The translations under genes were made by a program, and so were the position numbers. Shown in pieces: positions 9,674 to 17,343 of a DNA stretch of 55,485 nucleotides (its first letter is position 1; each line of letters opens with the position of its first letter). The notes beneath the pieces are model-generated. The model was given only the letters and a program-made list of their open reading frames with translations. It was not told where the DNA came from and made no database searches. Source of the stretch: Clostridiales bacterium (GTDB lineage Bacteria > Bacillota > Clostridia > Christensenellales > Borkfalkiaceae); contig SVIJ01000004.1 of assembly GCA_015069565.1 (NCBI GenBank), forward strand, positions 1-55,485, given 5' to 3'.

Positions 9674-10498
9674 ATGGAAAGAATTGCAATTATCGGTTTA
9701 GGGATTATCGGCGCGTCGCTTGCACGTTCGTTCAAGCGTACAGGTTTTTGCGTGGACGGGTTCGATTTGAACCCCGAAACGGTGGAATATGCCTTAAAAT
9801 CAGAGTATATCGACGGGGTTGCGGAAAGGATTAGCGACTACGAAACCGTCTTTTTGGCGATTCCCCCCAAGGCGGCAATGGCGATTTTGGATTGTGAAGT
9901 CTTTCGTGATGGCGCGTTCGTTGCGGATATTTGCGGCGTAAAGGCTTGCGTGGAAGATAAAGTCTATTCCAAAAAACGCAACTATCGCTACGTTGGCTTG
10001 CATCCGATGGCGGGTAGAGAAACGTCGGGGATCAAGTCTTCGTCGGCAACGCTTTTTAGCGGCGCAAACTTGGTAATCACTATTTGCGATAAGACGGATA
10101 AGAGCGCTTTGGAGCAGGCACGCGCTTACGCACAAGCGCTGGGCTTTGGGAAGATTGTAGAGTGTAGCGCGCTTGAACACGATAAAAAGATTGCGCTGAC
10201 GTCCCAGCTTGCGCATATTGTATCCAACGCGTACGTAAAAAGCGAGCAAGTTCCCCATTGCGACGGCTTTACGGGCGGCAGTTTTCAGGATATGACGAGA
10301 ATTGCAGGCGTAGACGAGCAAATGTGGACGGAGCTGTATATGCTCAATCGCGAGCCGATTTTAGCGGAGCTTCGCGGTTTGATTGACGCGCTCAGCGTTT
10401 ACGAGCAGGCGATTGAAGAAGGAAACGAAGATAAATTACGCGCCGCGCTTGCGGAAGGTAAGGCAATTCGCAAAAAGATTAAGCGAAAAAACGATTAA
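9674..10498 (+). CDS. tyrA: Prephenate dehydrogenase
   Basis: 274 aa. Oxidative decarboxylation of prephenate in tyrosine synthesis. The N-terminal Rossmann fold has GLGIIGAS, the middle has the family motif LHPMAGRETSG, and the C-terminal helical dimerisation domain contains the TSQLAHIVSNA stretch. There is no chorismate mutase or ACT domain, so it is the short monofunctional form. ATG 9674 is used instead of the ORF-track ATG 9662, because the GGAG site (9664-9667) overlaps the earlier codon and is correctly spaced only for 9674. It stands alone, with its own promoter and no other aromatic pathway gene adjacent. Confidence 0.9.
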   Translation: MERIAIIGLGIIGASLARSFKRTGFCVDGFDLNPETVEYALKSEYIDGVAERISDYETVFLAIPPKAAMAILDCEVFRDGAFVADICGVKACVEDKVYSKKRNYRYVGLHPMAGRETSGIKSSSATLFSGANLVITICDKTDKSALEQARAYAQALGFGKIVECSALEHDKKIALTSQLAHIVSNAYVKSEQVPHCDGFTGGSFQDMTRIAGVDEQMWTELYMLNREPILAELRGLIDALSVYEQAIEEGNEDKLRAALAEGKAIRKKIKRKND

Positions 10499-10525
10499 AA
10501 AACCTAATTTTGCGCATAAATAATC

Positions 10526-10554
10526 TTTACATTTGCTAATAATTTTGTTATAAT
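10526..10554 (+). promoter_or_regulatory. Strong sigma-A promoter of the DUF1934-MBL-rho operon
   Basis: TTTACA (10526-10531), 17 bp, TATAAT (10549-10554) with an upstream TG (extended -10). Confidence 0.85.
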
Positions 10555-10591
10555 ATTGTAAAATAATGCAAACTGGCGGTTGTATCTCAAA

Positions 10592-10987
10592 ATGCAAAAT
10601 GGATTTTTGACGATAGTGACGACGGTGGACGGCACCGAAAGTCGGTTTTCCTGCAAAGCGGAAATGGAAATTATGTCCTTGTCCGCTGTTTTGCGTTATT
10701 CGGATGAAAACGCAACCGTTCTCATTCGCGTAGACGGGGACGGCGTGACGATTGAAAGGGACGGCGATTATTCCATGCGGCTATTCCTGCAAGAAGGAAA
10801 ACGCACGGTTGGAACTCTTTCGATTGCAGGGAATGTGGGCGACGTCGTCGTGGAAACGCAAAAGATTGCCTATTCCATCGGCAAAAAATCCCTTTTAATG
10901 CAGTTGCATTATACGTTAATTTTTGGAGAAGAAAAGCAGGATATGCGAATTCGACTTTCGTCGAGCATTCCTTCGGAGGAAAAATGA
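10592..10987 (+). CDS. DUF1934 (YwiB-like) small beta-barrel protein
   Basis: 131 aa, no signal peptide. Composed almost entirely of alternating hydrophobic beta strands. It includes a VDGTES turn near the start, an LQEGKRTVG centre and a final strand series LHYTLIFGEEKQDMRIRL. This layout fits the DUF1934/YwiB calycin-like family of Firmicutes; biochemical role unknown. ATG 10592 is chosen over the ORF-track TTG 10580; GGCGGT lies 11 nt upstream of it. The stop overlaps the next gene as ATGA. It is the promoter-proximal gene of a three-gene operon ending in rho. Confidence 0.65.
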   Translation: MQNGFLTIVTTVDGTESRFSCKAEMEIMSLSAVLRYSDENATVLIRVDGDGVTIERDGDYSMRLFLQEGKRTVGTLSIAGNVGDVVVETQKIAYSIGKKSLLMQLHYTLIFGEEKQDMRIRLSSSIPSEEK

Positions 10988-11646
10988 AAATTCAGTATTT
11001 GGGGCATTCGTGCTTCAAGCTAACGGAAAGCACAGGCACAACGGTTATTACCGACCCTTATAAGGGCGTAGGCTACGAGATGGTGGGCGGTCAAACCGCA
11101 GACGCAGTGACGGTCAGCCATAGCCACTACGATCACGACAACGTTTCGGCGGTGGGCGGTAATCCGCAAATCATCGCCAAAGAAGGCTTTTACGATCTGC
11201 CTGGCGTAGAAATCAACGGTATTAAGAGCTATCATGATACAGAAGAAGGAAAATTGCGCGGCGAAAACGTAATTTTCAAGTTCCGTATGGACGGTTTGGA
11301 TATTTGCCACATGGGGGATATCGGTGAAGAATGTTCGGCGGAGCTTTTGGAAATGCTCTTGCCCGTCAATATTTTGCTCATTCCCGTTGGCGGTACGTAT
11401 ACGATCGATTCGGAGCAAGCGAAGGAATACGTTGATCGTTTGATGCCTGACGTCGTAATTCCTATGCATTATAGATCCCGCCATTCTACCATCGACTTGG
11501 ATAAGGCACAGCCCTTCTTGGACGAGTTTGACGATGAAGACGTGGACGTTTGCCGTAAGGACGTGTTAGAGTTCTTCCGCGATGATTTAACGGAAGAGAG
11601 AACGAAAGTAATCTTAATGGAACGGACAAAATCGAATGATAGATAA
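10984..11646 (+). CDS. Metallo-beta-lactamase-fold hydrolase (UlaG/UPF0173-like)
   Basis: 220 aa, cytoplasmic. The zinc-binding motif HSHYDHDN (HxHxDH) is intact, with CHMGDIG and IPMHYRSRHS as the later metal ligands. The YLGHSCFKL opening is typical of the UlaG/UPF0173 branch. Substrate unknown; relatives include lactonases and phosphodiesterases. It overlaps the upstream DUF1934 gene by 4 nt and the downstream rho by 11 nt, so all three are translationally coupled. Confidence 0.8.
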   Translation: MKIQYLGHSCFKLTESTGTTVITDPYKGVGYEMVGGQTADAVTVSHSHYDHDNVSAVGGNPQIIAKEGFYDLPGVEINGIKSYHDTEEGKLRGENVIFKFRMDGLDICHMGDIGEECSAELLEMLLPVNILLIPVGGTYTIDSEQAKEYVDRLMPDVVIPMHYRSRHSTIDLDKAQPFLDEFDDEDVDVCRKDVLEFFRDDLTEERTKVILMERTKSNDR

Positions 11647-13102
11647 GGTTGAAGGGTTCAAGCAAGCCTGTATCGAATGTTTGGATGCGTTTTCGCTGAT
11701 GCAATTACGCTCTTACGGACGTTCGATAGGGGTGGACGTACCCACGAAAAAAAAGAAAGGGGAATTGATCGACGCGATCGTTGCGGTGCTCAGCGGTGAA
11801 GTTGAGCCCATCGAGCGTTCGACGCGTGGCGCGCCCGTCAAGGACGACTTTGTCGATCCTGCCATCGAGCAGGCAATCGCAAAGCAGCGCTACGTTTGGT
11901 TTGCCAAGGTCGAACCGCACGTAAGACGCACCTACTTCGAATCCGCGATGAAAAGCCCTAATATGCTGATCGTACAAAAATCGGACAATTCGATGACGTA
12001 CGAGCAGTATTACGCGCAACCGCTATATGCTGGTCAGCTTGAAATGATGGACGGCATTCCCTGTCTGCTTCCGAAAAACGGGAGTTTGGACGGCGAACGC
12101 TTGACCGTTTCGATTGAGCTTATCCGTCAATACGGCTTACGCGAAGGGGATATTATTGCCTGTCACGCCTTTGAAAAAATGGGCGTTTGGGCGGCGAAAA
12201 ACGTCCTGAGTATCAACAATATCTACGCAGGGACGGAACAAAGATTTATCTACGAAGAAGAGCCTGTTTCTTATGCAAGAAAGCGCATCTCTTTCACGGC
12301 GAAGGGGGAAGATAGCGCGCTTGCGAAAATTTTGGATTATACCGTGCCGCTTGGCTATGGGCAAAGATGCTTGATCTCGTCCGCGCCCAAGGCAGGCAAA
12401 TCCACCGTTCTTCGCGATATGGCGAAGATTTTGACGAACGAAAACCGTGAACGGATTGTATTCGCTCTCTTGGTTGAGCAGTCCCCTGAACTGATTAGCG
12501 CGTATCAATCGTTCATGGACAAGGAAAACCTTGTGGCAACGACTTTTGAAGACGAAGCGGAGCGCCACGTCTTTGCAGCAGAGTTCTTGCTCAAAAGAGC
12601 AAAACGCTACGCGGAAATGGGCAACGACGTCGTTTTGATTGTGGATTCCCTGTCCAAGATCGCAAAAGCGTATAACGAAACGGAAGATTCCGTTGGCGGC
12701 AAAACCTTGCCTTGCGGCTTGGAAAGCAAGACCTTGCATTATATCAAGAAGTATTTTGGCGCGGCGCGTTGCTTTGCTTCTCGCGGCTCGCTGACAATCA
12801 TCGCAACCGCATCCTTCGGTACGGGTGATAGTGCGGACGACGTGCTCTATTCCGAGCTTGCTAATGCAACGAACGCGGAAGTTTGTTTGAGCGACGATTT
12901 GGCAAAGCGTAGGATTTTCCCTGCGATTGATATTCGCTCGTCTTATAGTGATGGGGCGGAAGCTTTGCTCTCGGAAACGGAGCGCGAAGCGGAATTGACC
13001 TTCCGCAGTAGGGTGATTCCTATGCAAACGGCGGAAGAAACACATGCTTTTGTTGCTACAAGCGCGAATTTTGACGAATTTTATCGAAAAATAAAAAGCT
13101 AA
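11636..13102 (+). CDS. rho: Divergent transcription termination factor Rho
   Basis: 488 aa. RecA-type hexameric RNA translocase. The N-terminus has a Rho_N/SAP-like helical region (about 18-55). An OB-fold region (about 130-190) follows, whose RNP motif (usually GYGFLR) is degenerate. The RecA core has Walker A APKAGKST (250-257), Walker B VLIVDS (Asp337) and strong Rho-specific stretches (KYFGAAR, GSLTIIATA, KRRIFPAID). The catalytic Glu is kept (Glu281), but the DERP motif has become VEQSP. The SGTR arginine finger (Arg366 in E. coli) is missing (SYSDGAEALL). It may be an altered Rho or a paralogue. Confidence 0.8.
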   Translation: MIDKVEGFKQACIECLDAFSLMQLRSYGRSIGVDVPTKKKKGELIDAIVAVLSGEVEPIERSTRGAPVKDDFVDPAIEQAIAKQRYVWFAKVEPHVRRTYFESAMKSPNMLIVQKSDNSMTYEQYYAQPLYAGQLEMMDGIPCLLPKNGSLDGERLTVSIELIRQYGLREGDIIACHAFEKMGVWAAKNVLSINNIYAGTEQRFIYEEEPVSYARKRISFTAKGEDSALAKILDYTVPLGYGQRCLISSAPKAGKSTVLRDMAKILTNENRERIVFALLVEQSPELISAYQSFMDKENLVATTFEDEAERHVFAAEFLLKRAKRYAEMGNDVVLIVDSLSKIAKAYNETEDSVGGKTLPCGLESKTLHYIKKYFGAARCFASRGSLTIIATASFGTGDSADDVLYSELANATNAEVCLSDDLAKRRIFPAIDIRSSYSDGAEALLSETEREAELTFRSRVIPMQTAEETHAFVATSANFDEFYRKIKS

Positions 13103-13119
13103 ACAGTTAGAATTTTATC

Positions 13120-13156
13120 AATAGGGGCGTACATGGTCGCCCCTATTTTGATTTTT
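13120..13156 (+). terminator. Intrinsic terminator after rho
   Basis: A 10-bp perfect stem AATAGGGGCG/CGCCCCTATT with an 8-nt loop, followed by TTGATTTTT. Confidence 0.88.
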
Positions 13157-13292
13157 CAACAAGAAACGACAAAAACGGCTAAATTTTTCTTAGGTATTCA
13201 TTTTTTTTATTACCAAAAATTGAAAAAGCCTTTTTCGCATGCAAAATGCTTGCAAAAAAGCTTTTTTTGATATTTCTATATAACTTTTTTCA

Positions 13293-13308
13293 ATACAATA
13301 TCTTGTGG
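13293..13308. promoter_or_regulatory. NrdR-like box 1 upstream of nrdD
   Basis: ATACAATATCTTGTGG matches the NrdR consensus core CWATATATWG with one change. It lies just upstream of the -35; its centre is 33 bp from box 2. Confidence 0.75.
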
Positions 13309-13316
13309 TGGGATAC

Positions 13317-13344
13317 TTGACTTTCATACAAGATGTGGTATAAT
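13317..13344 (+). promoter_or_regulatory. Sigma-A promoter of nrdD
   Basis: TTGACT (13317-13322), 16 bp, TATAAT (13339-13344) with TGG before the -10. It lies between and overlaps NrdR-like boxes 1 and 2. Confidence 0.8.
13326..13341. promoter_or_regulatory. NrdR-like box 2, overlapping the -10
   Basis: ATACAAGATGTGGTAT is the weakest of the four boxes but is positioned one regular spacing from box 1, across the promoter spacer. Confidence 0.5.
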
Positions 13345-13365
13345 AGTATGGCTCGATAAAAACAG

Positions 13366-13381
13366 GCACAATATATTGTGG
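13366..13381. promoter_or_regulatory. NrdR box 3, perfect core
   Basis: GCACAATATATTGTGG contains the exact palindromic core CAATATATTG. It is located downstream of the predicted transcription start. Confidence 0.85.
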
Positions 13382-13398
13382 AAGAAAATCGTTTTTTA

Positions 13399-13414
13399 GC
13401 ACAAGATGTTGTGT
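13399..13414. promoter_or_regulatory. NrdR box 4
   Basis: GCACAAGATGTTGTGT has one deviation in the core. Its centre is 33 bp downstream of box 3, the same spacing as boxes 1 and 2. Confidence 0.78.
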
Positions 13415-13449
13415 TTTCAAATTATAAACAAGGGTTTTGGGTTGGGGTT

Positions 13450-15621
13450 ATGAAGATTATTAAAAGAAGCGGTCAAGAAGTAGAGTTTGATATTGAGAAA
13501 ATCATTTCGGCGGTTCGCAAGGCTAACCGTGATATGGACGTTTATTTGCGCATTGACGATGCGCAAATCATTGAAATTGCCGAAGCGGTGACGAAGCAAT
13601 GCGAAGCATTGAATCGTTCGGCACAGGTAGAAGAAGTACAGGATATGGTCGAAGATCGCCTTATGGATATGAAGGCGTTTGCTTTGGCGCGTAAATATAT
13701 CACCTATCGCTTCAAGCGTGATTTGGTGCGTAAGGTCAACACGACCGACGCGCAAATTTTGGCGCTTATTGAATGCAATAGCGAAGTTGCAAAACAAGAA
13801 AACTCTAACAAGAACCCTACGGTGAACAGCGTTCAGCGTGACTATATGGCAGGGGAAGTTTCCAAGGACTTGACTCGTCGTATTTTGCTTCCCGACGATA
13901 TCGTTGCGGCGCACGATCAAGGGATTATTCACTTCCACGACGCAGACTATTTTGCACAGCATATGCACAACTGCGATTTGGTCAATTTGGAAGATATGCT
14001 TCAAAACGGTACGGTTATTTCTGGAACGTTGATCGAAAAACCGCACAGCTTCTCTACGGCGTGTAATATTGCTACGCAAATTATTGCGCAGGTTGCGTCC
14101 AACCAGTACGGCGGGCAGAGTATTTCGCTCACCCACCTTGCGCCTTTCGTAGAAATTAGCCGTCAAAAGATCCGCAGGGAAGTTGCGGCCGAGCTTGCAA
14201 CGGTAGGGATTGTAGACGAAACGCACATCAACCGTATTGCAGAAGCGCGTCTTCGCGCTGAAATTGCAAGGGGTATTCAAACGATTCAGTATCAGGTTGT
14301 CACCTTGCTTACGACCAACGGTCAAGCGCCGTTTGTCACGGTGTTTATGTACTTGAACGAAGCGCGTACCGAGCAGGAAAAAGCCGATCTTGCAATGATT
14401 ATTGAAGAAACCTTAAAGCAGCGTATCGCAGGGGTTAAGAACGAATCGGGCGTTTGGATTACGCCTGCGTTCCCTAAGCTCATTTACGTGCTTGAACCTG
14501 ATAATATTTCGGAAGAACAGCCGTACTGGTATTTGACCGAGCTTGCGGCAAAATGTACCGCAAAGCGTATGGTTCCCGACTATATTTCTGAAAAGAAGAT
14601 GCTCGAGTACAAGGTGGATAAAAACGGCGAAGGGCATTGCTATACTTGTATGGGCTGCAGAAGCTTCTTGACCACCTACGTGGACGAGAACGGCAAGCCG
14701 AAGTATTACGGTAGATTTAACCAAGGTGTTGTCACCATCAACCTTGTAGACGTTGCACTTTCGTCGGGTAAGGACGAAAAGAAATTCTGGGAAATCTTCG
14801 ATGAACGCTTGGAGCTTTGCTATCGCGCATTGATGCAAAGACACCTTCGCTTGAAGGGTACGCTTTCGGATGCCGCGCCCATTTTGTGGCAGTACGGTGC
14901 GCTTGCGCGCTTGGAAAAAGGGGAAACGATCGACAAGCTTTTGTACGGTGGATATTCGACGATTTCACTTGGCTATGCAGGTCTTTACGAGTGCGTCAAG
15001 CACATGACGGGGCTTTCGCACACCGACGAAGAAGCGAAGCCGTTCGCGCTTGCGGTAATGCAAAGAATGAATGATAAATGTAAGGAGTGGAAGGCGAAGG
15101 AAAACATCGACTTCTCCCTTTACGGAACGCCGCTTGAAAGCACGACGTATAAATTCTCGAAGTGCCTGCAAAAGCGTTTTGGCGTAATTCCTGGCATTAC
15201 GGATAAGAGCTATATCACCAACAGCTATCACGTACACGTGACCGAAGAAATCGACGCGTTTACAAAGCTTCGCTTTGAAAGTGAGTTCCAACAGCTCTCG
15301 CCTGGTGGCGCAATCTCTTACGTAGAAGTTCCCAACATGCAAAACAACATCCCCGCGGTTTTGTCGGTGATGAAGTTCATCTACGAGAATATTATGTACG
15401 CGGAATTGAACACGAAGAGCGACTATTGCCAAGTCTGTGGCTACGATGGTGAAATTCAAATTACCGAAGACGATGGCAAGCTTGTTTGGGAATGCCCTTG
15501 CTGTAAGAATCGTGACCAAGCGAAGATGAACGTTGCGCGCCGTACTTGCGGATATATCGGTACCCAGTACTGGAACCAAGGCAGAACGCAGGAGATCAAG
15601 GATAGAGTTCTCCACCTTTAA
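13450..15621 (+). CDS. nrdD: Anaerobic (class III) ribonucleoside-triphosphate reductase
   Basis: 723 aa. Makes deoxynucleotides without oxygen using a glycyl radical. The N-terminal ATP-cone starts at MKIIKRSGQEVEFDIEK. The body contains the CYTCMGC active-site region. The C-terminus has a four-cysteine zinc site (CQVCG and CPCC) and the radical loop RTCGYIG near the end. I use ATG 13450, since the ATP-cone starts there and NrdR boxes fill the sequence upstream. The ORF-track GTG 13378 lies inside box 3. nrdG follows after 2 nt. Confidence 0.96.
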   Translation: MKIIKRSGQEVEFDIEKIISAVRKANRDMDVYLRIDDAQIIEIAEAVTKQCEALNRSAQVEEVQDMVEDRLMDMKAFALARKYITYRFKRDLVRKVNTTDAQILALIECNSEVAKQENSNKNPTVNSVQRDYMAGEVSKDLTRRILLPDDIVAAHDQGIIHFHDADYFAQHMHNCDLVNLEDMLQNGTVISGTLIEKPHSFSTACNIATQIIAQVASNQYGGQSISLTHLAPFVEISRQKIRREVAAELATVGIVDETHINRIAEARLRAEIARGIQTIQYQVVTLLTTNGQAPFVTVFMYLNEARTEQEKADLAMIIEETLKQRIAGVKNESGVWITPAFPKLIYVLEPDNISEEQPYWYLTELAAKCTAKRMVPDYISEKKMLEYKVDKNGEGHCYTCMGCRSFLTTYVDENGKPKYYGRFNQGVVTINLVDVALSSGKDEKKFWEIFDERLELCYRALMQRHLRLKGTLSDAAPILWQYGALARLEKGETIDKLLYGGYSTISLGYAGLYECVKHMTGLSHTDEEAKPFALAVMQRMNDKCKEWKAKENIDFSLYGTPLESTTYKFSKCLQKRFGVIPGITDKSYITNSYHVHVTEEIDAFTKLRFESEFQQLSPGGAISYVEVPNMQNNIPAVLSVMKFIYENIMYAELNTKSDYCQVCGYDGEIQITEDDGKLVWECPCCKNRDQAKMNVARRTCGYIGTQYWNQGRTQEIKDRVLHL

Positions 15622-15623
15622 TT

Positions 15624-16151
15624 ATGAATTATGCTACTATTAAATGGTACGACATAGCAAACGGAGAGGGAGTGCGAATCTCCCTTTTTGTTTCTGGATG
15701 TACCCATCAATGTAAGAATTGTTTTAACAAGGTTGCGTGGGATTTTGATTACGGTCAACCGTTCGACGAGAAAATAGAACAAAAGATTTTGGATGAGCTT
15801 TCGTCGCCTTTTATTGCAGGGCTTTCCTTGCTTGGCGGCGAACCGTTTGAGCCACAAAATCAGGCGGCGTTGTTGCCTTTTGTTAAAAAGGTCAAGGAGC
15901 GTTATCCCGATAAACCGATTTGGTGCTATACGGGCAACGTTTTAGACGTGGAAACGGGGCTTTTGGTGGAAACGCATAAAAATACGCCGCATACTAAGGA
16001 ATTGATTTCGCTCATCGACGTCTTGATTGACGGCCCGTACGTGGAAGCATTGCACAATATTCGTTTGAAATTTCGCGGCTCGTCAAACCAACGTGTGATT
16101 GACGTGAAAAAGTCTTTGGCTGAAAAGTGTTGCGTGTTATATATGGAGTAA
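15624..16151 (+). CDS. nrdG: Anaerobic ribonucleotide reductase activating protein
   Basis: 175 aa. Radical SAM enzyme that installs the glycyl radical on NrdD. The cluster-binding motif CTHQCKNC (CxxxCxxC) is at about residues 26-33, followed by LLGGEPFEP. Length is normal for the family. It is coupled to nrdD (2-nt gap). Confidence 0.95.
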   Translation: MNYATIKWYDIANGEGVRISLFVSGCTHQCKNCFNKVAWDFDYGQPFDEKIEQKILDELSSPFIAGLSLLGGEPFEPQNQAALLPFVKKVKERYPDKPIWCYTGNVLDVETGLLVETHKNTPHTKELISLIDVLIDGPYVEALHNIRLKFRGSSNQRVIDVKKSLAEKCCVLYME

Positions 16152-16153
16152 GC

Positions 16154-16474
16154 ATGGCAAAGGATATCGTAAAAAAATATACGCTGATTGCTTGGGTTTT
16201 GGCGAGTGTTTCGCTCCTGCTTTTAGCAGGCTTTATCGTCTTATTCGCAGTCGCAAAATGGCATTTATTTGCTATGCGTCCCTTTTGGCTTGGATGTTTG
16301 TTTTTGATGCTTGGCGGGCTTGGTTTGGCAACGTCTTGCGTTCTTGGCTACGTTGCTATTTTGAAGAGAGAAGAACGGGCTTCCGTTGTTGTTTGCGCGG
16401 CGTGCGGAAAAGAAACTTCGTACGACAACGCATTTTGCCCCCATTGCGGCGCGTCGCTGGAAACAAAAGAATAA
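16154..16474 (+). CDS. Small membrane protein with C-terminal zinc ribbon
   Basis: 106 aa. Two hydrophobic helices (about residues 12-36 and 43-67) precede a cytoplasmic tail with two CxxC knuckles, CAACGKE and CPHCGAS, typical of a zinc ribbon. No family recognised; it could be a regulator or assembly factor. ATG 16154 is preferred to the ORF-track start because GGAG (16145-16148) is correctly spaced. It begins 2 nt after the nrdG stop and precedes a strong terminator, so it is the last gene of the nrd operon. A role linked to NrdDG is only suggested by position. Confidence 0.65.
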   Translation: MAKDIVKKYTLIAWVLASVSLLLLAGFIVLFAVAKWHLFAMRPFWLGCLFLMLGGLGLATSCVLGYVAILKREERASVVVCAACGKETSYDNAFCPHCGASLETKE

Positions 16475-16483
16475 AAGAGAAAA

Positions 16484-16521
16484 CCGTTGGCATACAGTAA
16501 AGTATGTCAGCGGCTTTTTTT
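16484..16521 (+). terminator. Strong intrinsic terminator ending the nrd operon
   Basis: CCGTTGGCATAC and GTATGTCAGCGG pair over 12 positions (two G-U) around AGTAAA, followed by CTTTTTTT. The ORF-track ATG at 16504 lies inside this stem, which argues against that start. Confidence 0.9.
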
Positions 16522-16536
16522 AAGAGATATTTTTTT

Positions 16537-17094
16537 ATGGTTAGCGGTTTGATCGTAGCAACTTGTCTATTTGCCGCAACCGCTTTTTCGATGGGAATTT
16601 CAGGGAAAACATCGAATCGTAGCATTTATTATTTAATATGGCAAACGGACAGCGTACAGGCTGGCTCGGCTGTGATAGAAGTGCAAGGCGGGGCAGGCTT
16701 TGCGACCTGCGACGGCGTTGCAATAGACGTGTACCTTTCTCTCTCTGATGCGGAAGAGGCAAAAAGTAGTTTAGAAAGTTATAATAATCAAATTATATTG
16801 CGCAAATGTACGCTTGACGACGGGGTTTCGAACATTGTTTTGACGGGGTTGCGCCACGTTAAGGGGTGGCAGGACGCCTTGCAAAATGGAGCAAAGCAGT
16901 CGGTTGTAAGGGCGGGCTTGCAAGAAATTGCAAAAACGTTAGCGTTTTACGCAAAGGAAGCTAAGGACGTACAAGCAGGGCGGATTGCAAACGAATTACG
17001 AGCTTTGTCGGTGGGGATAATCTACGTACAGGAGCTAAGATATTTCTCATGCGCCGCATATGAAAGGCTGTTAGAAGTGGGTGAAATTATTTAG
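16537..17094 (+). CDS. Exported/membrane-anchored protein with a SPOR-like segment
   Basis: 185 aa from ATG 16537. The ORF-track ATG 16504 is inside the preceding terminator, and AAGAGA at 16522-16527 serves 16537. One N-terminal hydrophobic segment (VSGLIVATCLFAATAF) suggests a membrane anchor. The next region (YYLIWQTDSVQAGSAVIEV then QGGAGF and a DVYLSLSDAEEA helix) has the strand-turn-helix pattern and QGGAG motif I associate with SPOR-like domains in clostridia. The C-terminal half is helical with no motif. SPOR identity is inference. No clear promoter was seen, so expression may depend on readthrough. Confidence 0.5.
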   Translation: MVSGLIVATCLFAATAFSMGISGKTSNRSIYYLIWQTDSVQAGSAVIEVQGGAGFATCDGVAIDVYLSLSDAEEAKSSLESYNNQIILRKCTLDDGVSNIVLTGLRHVKGWQDALQNGAKQSVVRAGLQEIAKTLAFYAKEAKDVQAGRIANELRALSVGIIYVQELRYFSCAAYERLLEVGEII

Positions 17095-17151
17095 TAGAAG
17101 CAATTTTTTTTGAAAAAACTAAAAAAACTAAAAAAAACGGTTGAAATTCGC

Positions 17152-17180
17152 TTGCTTTTTAGAATTATATTTTGTATAAT
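17152..17180 (+). promoter_or_regulatory. Promoter of tRNA-Thr
   Basis: TTGCTT, 17 bp, TATAAT, ending 22 nt before the mature tRNA. Confidence 0.8.
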
Positions 17181-17202
17181 GGTAAAGCTGTTGACGAGTA
17201 CT

Positions 17203-17278
17203 GCTGGAGTGGCACAGTCGGTAGCGCAGCGCACTCGTAATGCGCAGGTCGTGGGTTCAAATCCCATCTCCAGCCCCA
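17203..17278 (+). tRNA. tRNA-Thr(CGT)
   Basis: The cloverleaf folds with a 7-bp acceptor stem GCTGGAG/CTCCAGC, anticodon stem GCGCA/TGCGC with loop CTCGTAA (anticodon CGT at 17236-17238), and T-arm GTGGG TTCAAAT CCCAT. CCA is encoded. Oddities: the discriminator base reads C, and the D-stem GCAC/GCGC has an A-C mismatch. It reads ACG codons. Confidence 0.93.
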
Positions 17279-17280
17279 AA

Positions 17281-17317
17281 AATAATACATCCCTTGTGTG
17301 GGATGTATTATTTTTTT
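17281..17317. terminator. Bidirectional terminator between tRNA-Thr and tmcAL
   Basis: AATAATACATCCC and GGGATGTATTATT form a 13-bp perfect stem, with a T-run on the plus strand and an A-rich left flank that gives U residues on the minus transcript. A smaller hairpin (AACTCTC/GAGAGTT, 17322-17339) lies between it and the tmcAL stop. Confidence 0.88.
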
Positions 17318-17343
17318 ATTGAACTCTCTAAAGAGAGTTTAGA

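Noticed and set aside
16504-16536. ORF-track start ATG 16504 for the gene ending at 17094
   Set aside because: The codon lies within the right arm of a 12-bp terminator stem; ATG 16537 has the better context.
17110-17322. 70-codon ORF across tRNA-Thr
   Set aside because: Covers the tRNA, its promoter and its terminator; cannot be a protein gene.
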